Source of the DNA: Enoplosus armatus
Taxonomy: Eukaryota > Chordata > Actinopteri > Centrarchiformes > Enoplosidae
NCBI RefSeq assembly: GCF_043641665.1
Contig: NC_092196.1
Coordinates: forward strand, 15,435,692-15,499,691
DNA: 64,000 nt
Direction: 5' to 3'
The notes beneath the pieces were generated by a model, which was not told the origin of the DNA, ran no database searches, and worked only from the letters and a program-made list of their open reading frames with translations. How positions within the stretch are numbered: position 1 is the first letter of the stretch; the number at the start of each line of letters is the position of its first letter. Below are positions 1-12,553 of this stretch, piece by piece. The position numbers and the translations under genes are program-made.

Positions 1-1840
1 GGGTCTCCAGTCCGATCACATAACAAGATGTCATCCATTTATTGTATACTGTGTCTGATACTGCATTGTACAGCGTAGAGGACGTGCAGATGTTACTACC
101 CTCTACAGGAGCACAGAGTGAATGCAGATCAGTTTGTGCTATAAAAATAAATCAAACATAAAACATCGACATCGAATTGAAATTGCTTCATTTGTTATAA
201 CGGTGAGTTCACGTATTTTAACACTATTTTTTGGAAGCTTTTTACTCTGTTTTGGACACCTTGAACTTAACGTGGAACCAATGTTTTGCGATGTCAGAGT
301 TCCCTTCCGGTATGTTTTTATTGTCGCACAGGCAGTAAAGTTGTGGCTGGAGTTGTTGCAGCTTCGGTAACGTTACAGTCTCCTGCTTTACTGATATTAT
401 TGGATTAACGGTGTAAATGTCGTTATAACGGTTAAATATAACGTGCTCTGTCCGGTTTATCTAGCAGCGTTTAAAATGTGTCGGTTAGCTGCAAATGTTA
501 CACTTGACACTTTATTTAGCAGATTTTATTACGTGTCACATTAAATGTAGCAAAGGCAATTCATATTTCTTAGCTGTTTGTAAAAGAGCTTTTTCTTTGT
601 GCCGTGTTCAAAATGTCCCTCATGATGTGTAATATATTAGCGCTGTCGTTGTTGTCATCTGCGAATACGCTTTACCAGGAGTCTGACGATAATTCACAAA
701 AAGTGAAGAGAAATTTAATTAAATTGTGCCCATTAATTCTGTGTTTACGGATATTACATATTACATACATATTACAATACATGTTTTATAATTACCTTGC
801 ATTTGGGTGTTTAAATATACCTGTTAGTTAAAGTTATGATCCAGCCTCGCAGCAGACATCATGTCCTTCAGTGAATCTCTTTGTTTTTGATTGTGATTGT
901 GGGATCAACATGGGCATAGAGTGGATACAGGGTTATCTAAAAATGGCGCTGGAGTCCAATTTCCGAGTTTTTTTTTAATAATTTAATCATTATCTTCCTC
1001 CTACAACTGAAGTAGAAAATAGATGGGGTGCACTTTCACTCTGCCCATCCTCCTTAATGACTTCAATAATAAAATTTGACAGTATGACCGTAATTCCCCA
1101 AACATCCTAAATAATTGGATTTTCTGCTTGTTTTGTTGTTTTTGCAAAATGTCAAAGGTTGCACTGATGTTTCGGCTGATGTGACAGTGTATCACACAGA
1201 GAAGAGTCCCGTTGGCGTGCTCTGCAGGCTCATCACTGCCCTGACACTGGTGATTACCTCAGGCATGTGGCATATTAAATGCAACCATTGAGTTTGGTTC
1301 TGGTCAGTCAGCCTCAAAGTTCACAAGGCTGCCTTTCTGTACTCAAATGATTCAGGTGCTCAGAGTTGGCTGCCTCGTACTTTGGCATCGTCCCCAGCTA
1401 ACCGGAGCATCCAAACATGGACGGAGTCACACGGAGGCAGAGTTGGCGGTTTCAGACACCATGTGACAGAGTTTCGTCATTGTGACCGTGTCACACTCGC
1501 AGTTCTGGCTCACGATGTCCTCACCTGCGTTTTGTGGTTGCCAGTTAGGAAATTAGATGCATACATCTGTTTCACTGCGGCAAAGAGTATGTGTGTATTC
1601 TGTGTATGTGTGTAACGATGGCGGGCAGTTTTAGCAAATTGTGACATCGGTGGAGCCATGACCAGCTGAGCACAGAACAAGTGATTAAATGACAACCTTT
1701 GCCTCCAAAAATCACAGTGAAATGTTGAAATCTCCAAACAGTGCACATGTGAATTCAGCTTAAAATTAGAAGTGTATCATCATTAGAGATTCAGTCTGAA
1801 CAAGTGCTGTCCTAACTCACCTTCACCGTCTGTCCCACAG
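1..1840. other. Upstream flank and probable 5' UTR/first-exon region of KDM8
   Basis: No convincing coding sequence is visible. The short open frames here lack splice signals and family resemblance. The first coding exon of KDM8 is preceded by a good acceptor (pyrimidine tract ending CCCACAG at 1840), so at least one non-coding exon and the promoter must lie further left, probably inside 1-1800. The segment around 350-450 holds TAACGTTAC and related palindromes like those near other promoters in this window, which makes it the best place to look for the transcription start. The exact first exon cannot be fixed from sequence alone. Confidence 0.4.
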
Positions 1841-1863
1841 CATAAATAAAGACCTTCTCATCA

Positions 1864-4800
1864 ATGGCTACGCTGTGGTCAAAGATCTCTGCTGTCCTGC
1901 CTCTTAATGAGGAACAGTTTCACCTGGAGTTCAGTGACAAAGTAGAGTCAAGTGTGGTGGAAATGCTGAAACGGTCCAGGCAGCAGCTGTACAGAGACAC
2001 TACGAGTGCCAGCCGAATGCTTAATGCTCAGATCATTTTGGATCTTTCATGGGAGAAACTCAACACGGGAACATGGCGCCATGTGGACAAAGAATGGAGA
2101 CGTGTTTATTCTTACGGTTGCCTGTTCAAAGTGGCCTCTCTGTGCCGTGGAGGTCCGTCCGCAGACGAGGTCGTGCAGGCTGTAAGGACATGTGACATGG
2201 GTTTGCTCATGGGTGCAGCCATCATGGATAACATACTTCAGGTTATTGTTCGGATTCTGCAGGATGAAGTCAGGAAATCCACTAAAGAAGAAGATGAAAG
2301 CGAACATGCTGAGGTCAAGGTCAGAGGTATTTTTATTTAAAACACACATTATTGTATGTGACTTTGTCACTTTAGTTTGTCAGAAGTTATTACAAGTTTA
2401 ATGCAACTTTTTAAACATTGATTTCTTAGAATTCTTGAGGCTTAAAATTAATTGCTAACACATTTATTATCTAAGTTACGAAAACAGAAAGAAGGAAATC
2501 ATCAGTCATCATTACCATAAAACAAGATGTGTACTGCTGGTTACATTAAAAGTGCACCTTTGCCTAACTTCAATGGTATGCTCACTTATTCATGGAAAAC
2601 AACATAGAAAGGTAGTTTTCTCATAGTTTTACAGGAGCAGTTTTATGTGGTGCAGCAAAGAAAGGGTTCTTTTCTCGAGGATTCAAAGTTTGTGACAAAC
2701 AGTGAGTGATGAGGAGAAGCCTTTCAGAAGTGTTAGAGAAATATTTCCTTTTGTTGCCCTTCATCTTTTTGCACTCCATCAACAGACACTGAAATGTCAG
2801 ATCACTTTGTTTGGTTAGCAGCTTTTTTTTTTTCTTTTTGCCTTTAAAAAACTCAAACTTAAAAAAAGGCTTTGATATATTAAAACACCATAACTGTCCA
2901 TGTCTAACTGCGCTCTACAGCGGGGCTGCAACTTACCACTGTTATCATTATCTCTTAATCTGCCGTTTATTTTCTCGGCTATTCAATTAATTGGTCAATT
3001 AAATGTCAGAAAGTAGTGAGAAATCACAAATTAATGTTTTGTTCCACCAACAGAAAATCAGCACATCCGATTGAGAGGCTGTAATTTGTGGCATTTTAGT
3101 GACTTAAAAAATGACAATTCATTGATTATCAAAATAGTTGCCTACTATTTTTTCTGACAACTGACTCATCATTTCAGCTCTATTATAGAGAAATAAGAGC
3201 ACAGACACTCACAGTTTGTCTTCAGTTATTTTCCCCTTAAAGCTTTTACTTTTAGAATTGAGTCAAAGAGCTGACAAAGCCTTGCTGTTTTGGCATCATT
3301 AACAGAGAATAAAGATCGAGTGCCCACATGTTCCTGTGATCAAAGAAGAGCTGGCAGTTCCCAGGATCCGATGTCCGTCACTGGAGAGCTTCAACTCAAA
3401 CTACCTGCTCCCCCTCAAACCAGTGATTCTCGAAGGGATCATCGACCACTGGCCCGCCCTCAGCGAACACCCCTGGAGGTAGTTTTTTTATGTGTGTGTT
3501 CTTGTTAAATGAAGTGCTGTTTGCATAATATGGCCTGGTATCATCCATCAGCATCGTTCTGCATTTCTTTTGTCCAGGTGACAATCCATATTATGAACCC
3601 ATTTATCATTATTAGTATGTTAAACTCATTCAGTCAACCTCTCTTATGGATTAGGTAAAATCACAGTCACAAGGACTTAAAGTACATTTTCATTTAAAAA
3701 ACACTTCTGTCTACAAGCACGGGCTTCATGTTATTAGTATTAGCATTTACATCAGTAGTCCTCCATCATGGTGAAACACTACAAACCTACTTATGTTCAG
3801 TTCAGCCGTGTAATCAGACTGATTTACACTTCAGCCTGCCGAGTGGACTTTTCCAGAAAACCTGCATGATGTAACATGCAATTTCTATCAGTTGATACCA
3901 GGCACTGTGACGTATAGTGTAAGTTTCAGACTTAATTGCCTTTGTATGTGGGTATGTGGAAGCAACAAAAACTCACTTTAGGTTGGTTTACTTGTCACAA
4001 CATCCCTGACTCCTGACTCTAATGTCTGACACCAGAGTCTGATAAAACTGCCTCTCCATTCAAGAATATCCTTCACTGTCCTCCCTCTCACTGCTGACTC
4101 CTGACAGCTGACTATTCACTCTGACATCTGACATGCAGCTCCTGGCATCTGACTCTCAGCTCTGATGGTGGAGGAGGACATCCAGAAGTGCACACACGAC
4201 ATATTTTTGAGCAGTGCTAGATGTTTTATATATTTGTTCTGTGAATTATGCTGTAGTATTACGCTAATGTTTAATTCATTCATTTTCTCACTCCCGCAAA
4301 GCATAGAATACTTGAGGTCTGTCGCTGGTGTTCGGACTGTTCCTGTTGAGGTGGGCTCCAGGTACACAGACGAGGAATGGTCACAAACACTGCTCACGGT
4401 CAATGAATTCATTGATCGATACATTTTAAATAAAGTAAGTAAAAGTCTTGCTCCTGCATTGTTAACATGAACAAAGGTTAAACACCTCCATGTGATTTCT
4501 AACACTGTGTTTTTATTTTTATTTTCTCTGCGGATCAAAATCATCCAGGATGGAGTGAAAGGTTTGGGTTATCTCGCTCAGCACCAGCTTTTTGATCAGG
4601 TGTGGCACTGTATATATTGTCAGTTTACTAATTGATTATTCGGCTTATATTTTTCGGCACCATGAAGAAAATAATTCTCCTTTTTCGCAGCTTTCATCCT
4701 CACACCACATTGCCTTGAACAGTATTGACTTTTTAGGCCTAATTTTACCATACAAGTCAATACATTGTCTGGATTGAACTTTACAAAAAGGGCACCTTGT

Positions 4801-6225
4801 CAAGCTAAATGTTGGCTGTTTTGGGCTGTTTGATAGATCAGAATGAGGCCAAACGAGGAGTCATCACTCATCCTCATTTTTCACACTACATCGTGATCCT
4901 TCAGGAATCACCTGTAATCAGCTGTTTATTTATATGATTTTAGGACTGACTTTACAATGTCATATTATTACCTGAAAGAGACAAATATGATGTTTTACTT
5001 TAGAAAATGAACTCATGTTGATTGCAATTTGTGGTCTTTTCTCATGAATAGTTATTTAATTTCTTTCTGTTAATCAAAATAACTGACCAAAAGGGATATT
5101 ATGTGCATAGAAGTTGTTATGAACTGAATCATTTGAAAGCTAAATGTTGGTGTCTGGGTCATGTTACCTTGGATAAAAATGAGTTCCACACAGTACAGAT
5201 TTTAAAACTGGGGGAAACAGAGCACAGGTATTGAATCTGCACATAAACTGAGGAATCAGAAAAAGGCGGAGAGTTACGTCACTAATTGCCATTACAGTAG
5301 AAGTTGTGAGGAAAATCGCATTACGAACAGGACAGCATTCAGCATACATAACTTAAACTTTTGATTGGATGACTAAAAACATCCAATAAATAAATGTTGA
5401 AAAGAACATGAATATCTGCACCAAAGTTCATGATAGTCCATCCAAGATAGTGATAGTTGTCATGATAGTTGTTGAGATATTTCAGTCTGGACCAAAGTGG
5501 TGGACTGACTGACAGACCAACCAGCTTTTTTAGCGTGGCTAAAAATCCTTAAAATACCACGAACAGATTCAGAGTAAAAAGAAAAGAAAATGGATTATTG
5601 GTGGGATTCTGTTTGTCTGATGTCGCCTTAGATACCAGAGCTGAAGGAAGACATCCGCCTCCCTGATTATTGCTGCCTTGGTGAAGGAGACGAAGACGAT
5701 ATCACTGTGAACGCGTGGTTTGGGCCCGGAGGTACAGTGTCTCCTCTTCACCAAGACCCACAGCAAAACTTTCTGGCTCAGGTGACGATAACAATGCTGC
5801 TTTATGAATCCAGTTAGTGTCAAAGATCTGTCACGTGATCGCAGTTTGTTTACCACATGGGATTTCCCCCGTATATACATCAGGTGGTCGGAAGCAAATA
5901 CATTCGCCTATACTCCCCAGAGGACACACACAAGCTGTACCCTCATCAATCACAGCTCCTTCACAATACCAGTCAGGTGGGATTGACAGTCCATAGAGAT
6001 AATACATGTTGAGGCTGCAAATATATGCAGTATTTCCAATTTCTGACTCCTTCCATGCAGGTGGAGGTGGAGAATCCAGACACAGAGCGCTTCCCGGAGT
6101 TTGCCAATGCTCCGTATCTCGAATGTGTGTTAAAGCCTGGAGACGTGCTGTTCATCCCCGTCCGACACTGGCATTACGTCAGATCCTTAGAACTCAGCTT
6201 CTCTGTCAGCTTCTGGTGGTCGTGA
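1864..6225 (+). CDS. kdm8: KDM8 / JMJD5, JmjC-domain 2-oxoglutarate/Fe(II) oxygenase
   Basis: Seven coding exons join in frame: 1864-2319, 3306-3478, 4302-4434, 4549-4599, 5632-5781, 5884-5976 and 6061-6225, giving 406 residues (human, from memory, about 416). The family hydroxylates arginine residues in ribosome- and chromatin-related proteins in the nucleus; histone demethylase activity has also been claimed. The N-terminal third carries the family helical region, with [10 protein letters not shown] and [10 protein letters not shown]. The C-terminal half is the JmjC fold. Its Fe(II) ligands are visible as H311 and D313 in [10 protein letters not shown] and H390 in RHWHYVRS. The protein ends SFSVSFWWS, as in orthologues. 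The start at 1864 is in the first coding exon just after an acceptor at 1840 and begins MATLWSKI. All ligands and splice phases are intact, so the gene looks functional. Introns 2 and 4 carry or adjoin dispersed repeats. Confidence 0.95.
2927..3180 (+). repeat. Dispersed 'GGGCTGCAACTAA' fish repeat, copy 1 (KDM8 intron)
   Basis: The segment begins GGGGCTGCAACTTACCAC and continues with degenerate ATTAATCTGCC/CGATTATTTT-like text, a run resembling AAATGTCAGAAA, and a tail reading TGACAACTGACTCATCATTTCAGCTC. A second copy at 25251-25500 and a fragment near 35608-35660 share the same order of motifs. I recognise this as a very common interspersed element in percomorph genomes, but I cannot name its superfamily with confidence. 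Boundaries are approximate. Confidence 0.65.
5395..5550 (+). repeat. Dispersed percomorph repeat ('GAACATGAATATCTG ... TTGTTGAGATATTTCAG') in KDM8 intron
   Basis: The text runs GAACATGAATATCTGCACC, then a stretch around TTCATGATAGTCCATCC, then TTGTTGAGATATTTCAGTC, then GGACCAAAGTGGTGGACTG and a GACTGACAGACC tail. This order of phrases is a widespread interspersed repeat in spiny-rayed fishes, usually thought of as the 3' part of a LINE-like or MITE-like family. A second fragment of the same family lies near 52404-52440. It sits just upstream of the acceptor of the JmjC exon at 5632. The family name is from memory and was not checked. Confidence 0.6.
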
Positions 6226-6237
6226 ATGTAAACGTAT

Positions 6238-6243
6238 AATAAA
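6238..6243 (+). terminator. Poly(A) signal AATAAA of KDM8
   Basis: A canonical AATAAA begins 13 bases after the KDM8 stop codon, implying an extremely short 3' UTR. No other close AATAAA with a GT-rich downstream element stands out, although a GTGGAGG/TTGTTTTCTGCTGCTG stretch follows it. Confidence 0.65.
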
Positions 6244-8280
6244 AAATATATTTTTGTAGAGTAAAATTTGAGTTTAGCTTGTTTTCTGCTGCTGTGGAGG
6301 GAAATCAATCTGGAGTTTTTAACTAATGCGAAGCTAATTCTCATAAACAGCACAACCACTGATCACACAAACCTTTGATCCATGAACAGTGAACACACAC
6401 TGCTGAATGATTAGTTTAATTGTGCTGATGATGATTGCAACAACATTTATTGTGTGGAAAGCTACCAGCAGGAGTAAAAAAAAAACCCAAATTAGCAGTT
6501 AAGACTGTTTGTGCTCATTTCATCCTGCATATAATTTACAGAGGGTTGTTAGCCATCTAATTTGATAGGATATGTTTCTCTTTTCAAATTGGCTTATTTA
6601 ATTGTGTTCTCAACCTTATTCCTACAAATATCCTCAGATGTGTGATTTCCATAATTCATGGAAATGAGGCAAGTCTTCAAATTTAATAACCGAGTGAGTT
6701 ACAGGTACAAAAACGTGGTAATAAACACGGGTCTCTGGTTAAACTGACAGTCTGAGGCAATCAAGCAGGTCACAGATGAAAATTAATAAATTAAATGAAT
6801 TAATCCCCTGGGCAGAGACAGACTTTGAAATTAAAACTGTCTCATTGGTTAAGTACCCTGACAGTACAACTCTTGTCGAGCACCAAAAACACAACACCAG
6901 ACTACAAAAAGAGCTGCGCTTCATTTCAGATTTCAGACCTCTGACAAGCCCCAGTCGTGTATCCCGTAGGTCCATTTCAATCAAGCCCTCTAATTAGAGC
7001 CATGAAGTGTGTGAGGATGTGACAAAATGAAGTAGATCAGCACTGATGTACACATTTGATCTGCTTTTAAACCAAATTCGCAGTCAGCTAAAGTAGCGTT
7101 CTGGGAAATCAAGGCTGCACAAGGCAGAATACTTCTGAGGAGAAGGTGAAGAGTTGCGTGGAAATTGTTTTAATAAACAAAACAGCTCAAGAAATTTTAA
7201 TTAAACGTGCAGTTCTGAAAAGATGAGTGAGAGTTTTGGTTATGAACAAAGAAATGACAGTCTAAAACATGAGGAAATGGCTAAAACAAGCTCAATTTGC
7301 TGCAAATGTAAAACGTGTAACGGTTTGATGATGAACAGTTAAGTTTTACTTATCTTGACAGTGCTGCAGATAATGTTTTTATTTCTTTTTTATTATGATT
7401 TTTATTGGAGAAACATTGTGGAATAACTAATAGCTGATGCATTAGACATGCCAGGTAATAGACTTATCCAAACCTGGTTACTTTCCTTACAAGGTTATCT
7501 CTTGAAGCCATTAATATGAACTCTCCCTGAATTTAATTCTGTGAGTAAAAGCTGTATACTTCACTTAGCCCATCAGTGCTTTGTTGTTGTCAAGTAAGTG
7601 GCACAATTGACTTAAGATCTCACAAAACTGCTTACTCTCATTATAATTTAATCAATACCCAATTACCAGTGCAGTAATGTGGGACCTCTGGGCCTATAAC
7701 CCTTTCTCTTCCACCTCGACCCTCTCCTCCTGCTCCGCTTTTGATTAATGGCCGCATGGATTTTCAAATAAATCTGGCAAATCAGGATTAAATCCAGTAG
7801 ATTTATCTTGTCAAGTGATACAATAAAGTGACTATTGGATGTCCATTCGCTATGTTATGGTGAATAAAACCAACAATCCACTTCAATGTGAAACAGACTG
7901 ATGGAAAAAAGATCAGTTCCTGGTGTTTCTTAGTAAAGTTTTCCAGATAATGAATTAAACCGGCTTCTTCGAACAGGGCCCTGCTCTGGGAGTGCCACAT
8001 TGTCAAAGTACTGTGGCCAAAATGGTGCTGAAGCTGCAGGCTGAAAAATAAGCCGTTCTGTAACTCAGTTCAGTCAAGGAACATAAAATTCAATTTGTCT
8101 AATTTACAGGTCATAACGCAACTTCATCAACAAGCATGACCTCAGTAAACATTTCTCATTAATATTTATCTACAGATTGAACTTGTTTTCTGTGGCCCTG
8201 ACTGTTTTACATCTACACCATCTGAACTACCTGTTTATTACAAAATAAATACAGTAAATACTAAAAATGCAAAATGCATA
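6244..8280. other. Intergenic region between convergent KDM8 and MFSD11
   Basis: No gene is supported. Open frames are short, lack splice partners and do not resemble known proteins. Two stretches (about 6740-7010 and 7680-7790) are less AT-rich and less simple than their surroundings and could be conserved non-coding DNA, but that is only an impression from one sequence. Confidence 0.5.
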
Positions 8281-8285
8281 AAAAT

Positions 8286-8291
8286 TTTATT
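8286..8291 (-). terminator. Candidate poly(A) signal of MFSD11
   Basis: TTTATT on the plus strand reads AATAAA on the minus strand, about 650 bases beyond the MFSD11 stop codon. Other A/T-rich candidates exist nearby, so this assignment is provisional. Confidence 0.4.
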
Positions 8292-8846
8292 CATCGGAAG
8301 ATCCACAAAAAACACTGACAACATGCAAAATTTACAAAAAAAGTCAAGAACAATGATTGTCAGGCATTAGTCAGTCAACATTTTTCTGAAACATGACACA
8401 AACAATATTGCATTATTTCCTCTTTTCTCTCATCTAATTTGATCAAACCTTCAGTCATTATGACAAGCTATGAACAGCTTTAAAAATTATAAAGTAACAG
8501 TTTAAGATGCATAAAATAATATGACATTTGTCTTTAATAAGAAACCTGAGCTGGAAGCAATGCAGATACGCAGGAAAAAGGTGAGTGGTTCTTTTTAAAA
8601 CCCCACAGTAAGACCAAGTGCAGTAGAAAAATAATGTTAATGATTGACGAGGATGCTGTGTATTGTCGGGTAATTAGAACTGAAGGTGTGAAAGGTTCAA
8701 TCCAGGCTGATGGATAAACATCCATCTGAAGATAATGCTCTTCAGACGTTTTCTTAAACTCGGTTTCAGTTGCGGCAACAATTTTGAGTGTGTTATCCAA
8801 ATGTATGTGACCTTCAGTGCATTATACTTGAAAGAGATTTTAAAAT

Positions 8847-8857
8847 CCCCCCCCCCC
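8847..8857. repeat. Poly-C tract (C11)
   Basis: An uninterrupted run of 11 C on the plus strand, in the MFSD11 3' UTR, where it would read as poly-G in the transcript. Confidence 0.9.
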
Positions 8858-8936
8858 ATGAAATAAAAGATACAGGATTGTTTTTCTCATGGCCTCAGTT
8901 CCTCCCACCAAACAATCATACAGAAATGTCTTCTTT

Positions 8937-11900
8937 CTAATATTCCTGCAAATCTACAGAGAAGTTCTGCATCCTCTCCACCACGAAGAAGCAGAGTGTT
9001 CCAGTGAAGCCCAGGAGGACCATCAGCAGGAGCTGCCACATCAACAGGAGGTAACCGCTGTAGAAGAACGCCACTGCTGCAAAAACAGACTGAAAAAGAA
9101 TCATAGATTTGACTGAAAAGATAAAGTTAGTCCAACACAGGCTAATCCCTGGACTGTGGGAAGTACATTTTATAATCTACCGTTGCTTTATCAAACTAAC
9201 AGATCCCATGGGTACATTTTACTTTTGTGGCCTTTCGCTAAACCCTTCCCTCATACAGCGATCATCCAATGATAGCTTAGCAACCGTTACCGGGCACGCA
9301 GGTCTGTCGAGCTTTGGCGGACTCTGTATGTTGTGTTCTGTAAGCGGTGTTCATGGGGCTGTAGTAAGAGCAATACTCCATTTATAAAGAGTTTGGAGGG
9401 TGGAGTATTTTTCCCTCACCCTTACAAAACCAAAAACACAACACAAAAGTGTTAAGGAATTTTTAGAGTAAACATAAGCTGCAGGCATTAGTATGTTAAT
9501 TTACATCTTACAATAGCTATCTAATGGCATTATTTTGTGGGGTTACAGGTTCCGTTAGAAAAATACTTGTTCAGGATTAAAACATTCACCTTGTGGGATT
9601 CAGATGCTACAATATTAGAGTTTAAGAAATGACGGAAGAAGTTTATACTCCAGTAAGTCACGCTAGTTGTCTTCTACATTGATCATCAGCAGGTGAGGAT
9701 GCTGACTTTCTGCCTGGAACATGTCGAACATGTCGAACATGTAATGTTCAAAGGCTGTTGTCTGGCTCGGTGTGACCGTCTGCCCTACATATGATTTATG
9801 CATGATTTGATTGGCTCTATCAACCAGAACAATATTCCATCGAATGAATGCAAACACACAAAAATATAAAATATAAATCTCCCTTTTTGTTTCTGATTTT
9901 TCAGAAAAGGAGAACACAGGACAAGTGATTTATTTATGTATGCTGTAGTAAAAAATATAAACTTAAATTTAATTTCAGTTGAACTTAAAAATAACACAAT
10001 TTCTAGGATTTGTTTCTTGTTAGAGACCAATTTTGCAGCAAAGTAAAGGGGAGATTAAGAGGCGTGTGTGGGTCTTGTTCTTTTCCTTTTTAATGGGGCT
10101 TCAGGTGAATTTATTTTATACTTGACGAGACAACATTTTAACCCAGCTTTGCTCAGCTCTGCTAACAATGTCTGAGAATTGGCAACTCGGGATTACCTGG
10201 ATGAATTTGAAGATGGCAAAAGCAGGCGAGCTTTGTTCAGCGTAAACACGGCCTAATATGCTGTAGAGCTGTGTGTTGAAACAACTGTCCCCAAGTCCAA
10301 GCAAGAAGCTGCACAGCAGGGCAATGGATACACTGAGAGAGAAAATGTAGTTCTTATTAAAACACAAAACAGAATCCTGACTGGCTTTCTCCATGTTCCT
10401 TACTGTTAAATTGTTAGAGAAATGAATTACCTGGGAGTTAGATATGGCTTCTTTTGGGTGTTGGTATTAAAGACAACAGAGGCATCATCTGGGATGTTGA
10501 GGAAAATCAAATAGAAAGCAACAAAATGCACAACCATTCCCAGAAACACCACAGAGGTCCGTCTGAAGCGATTGTTCTTACACAACAACCCAAACAAGCC
10601 TCCACCTGATGAGAAAGAACACCTTTATGAATTCATTGACCTCCAGTGACTTCAAATCACCTAAACACGCTCTGATAGAGGAATGTAGACTTACCCACAA
10701 TTTCTCCAATGCCTAACACAATCCCAGAGATCCCAATCAAGCCTTTAGCTGCTGCTCCAAACTGCGCAGTTGCTCCAATGCACGTCCCATACACTCCACT
10801 GTAGAAAGATAGCTCCAGGCCTGGAGAACAAGGGGGACACGCTGTAGCTGCAAGCCTTTACTGGGGGTTAAGATACTCATTACATTAATGCATTCTCCAC
10901 TCGACTTACCGCTGTATGCCATGCAGGGACTCAGGAGCAGTATAGTTTTAGCCTTCAGAAGCTGCAGGATGGTTTCTGAACAGGAGTGCACACAATACAC
11001 AGATTTGAATTGCTAATATATACATATTATAATTCTAACACTTGGATACCTTTTTTACAGCTGGATGGAGCTCAGATAAAAATGCAGACGTTAAGGCCCC
11101 ATTACCCTCTGACAATCAAAGTTCAATGCAGGTGGAAGATGGGAAAATAATCTGTCTCAATAAGCCAAAAAGCCACATTTAAATGCAGGTGGAAAAACAC
11201 CCAAGAGAGAATTCTCCCCAGGCGGTTCGGGAAATTCAGATTTTAAAAGAAGAATCCCACTAGGTTTGTTTATATATTCCTGGATGCCCTTTCTTGACAT
11301 AAACCAGTGTGCATCTTCGATAAACCTGATACCTTTAAGGCAGGTTTACACAAGTCTACATGCACACAAAATACACGGAAGACAAAGAGCAATCTGATCA
11401 TCCAAACAACTTCAGGCTGCACTGAAGGCGGGAGCAAGTGCAGCATAGTTTCCTGTTGACAAACAGAGATATAATCTGAAATAAAAGTCTTGCACAGGCA
11501 GTTTTTTGTGTACTCTGTTGTAATGCTAGAAGATTTTTATCCACATGAAAGGTATTTTCACTTGGGAGAAAAACAAAACTGCCTGTGACTGCCTGCTAGT
11601 TTCAGACTAAGAGCAGTGAAGTGTGGAGAACTAGAGGTTACCCTGCAGTATGCCAAATAACTGAGAGAGAAAAGGAAAATAACACACATTTCTGTGCAGT
11701 CTTAAGTGCCTTTCAACTGTGAAACATCTGTATCTCACACAAATTCACACTGCAAGGAAAAAACGCAGTATCACTTCCACGGCATGTGCATTTTTAGCCA
11801 TGCTAGTGTATTCATGGATTCAACAGCTGCTTTGGTGCACGCATTCACGTTTCCCTCAGGATGAAGTCAAGTAACTGGTGATCCCGACTTTCCATCCAGA

Positions 11901-12478
11901 ATTTCAGTTTGGCCAATCATCGGTTCATGACTGACTACCTCCAAAACTGATGGCATTCCCATCATCCTCAGCTGTACCTTGTGCTAACTGTGCTAACATG
12001 CTACGAGCCACTAGAATAGCTGGAGACTCTTAAACTGTCCCCCAAATCCATACTAATTCTATACCTATGTGCTACATGCTAATCGTCATGGTATATTGTT
12101 TTATCAGTATACAAGGAAGTCAACACACTTACCATTTTATACTAAAAGGAAATGATACGTGCAACTCAAACTGTGACTAGTCACTGCCAGATTAACTTCA
12201 CAAATCAAAATCTTTTTTTCTAGAATTTTACAATTTGTTTTTGTTTTTCTGCAGTTGTCTCCCCAGCACCCACAATTTATTCAAAAATTTCCCAGCTGTG
12301 AGCAGCTCCTCAATGTCCTTTGTGCATTGTTATGGGAGAATAATGTGCATCAACAGCACACTCAAACATCAATCGTATTTAGTATGCACACTGTCTGGTT
12401 ATAGTATACTTCAATTAGTCAGATTTTCCTTTGTGAACACGATACATAGTAAAATCCTGTCTAGAACCAGAATGTAGT

Positions 12479-12553
<75 letters not shown>
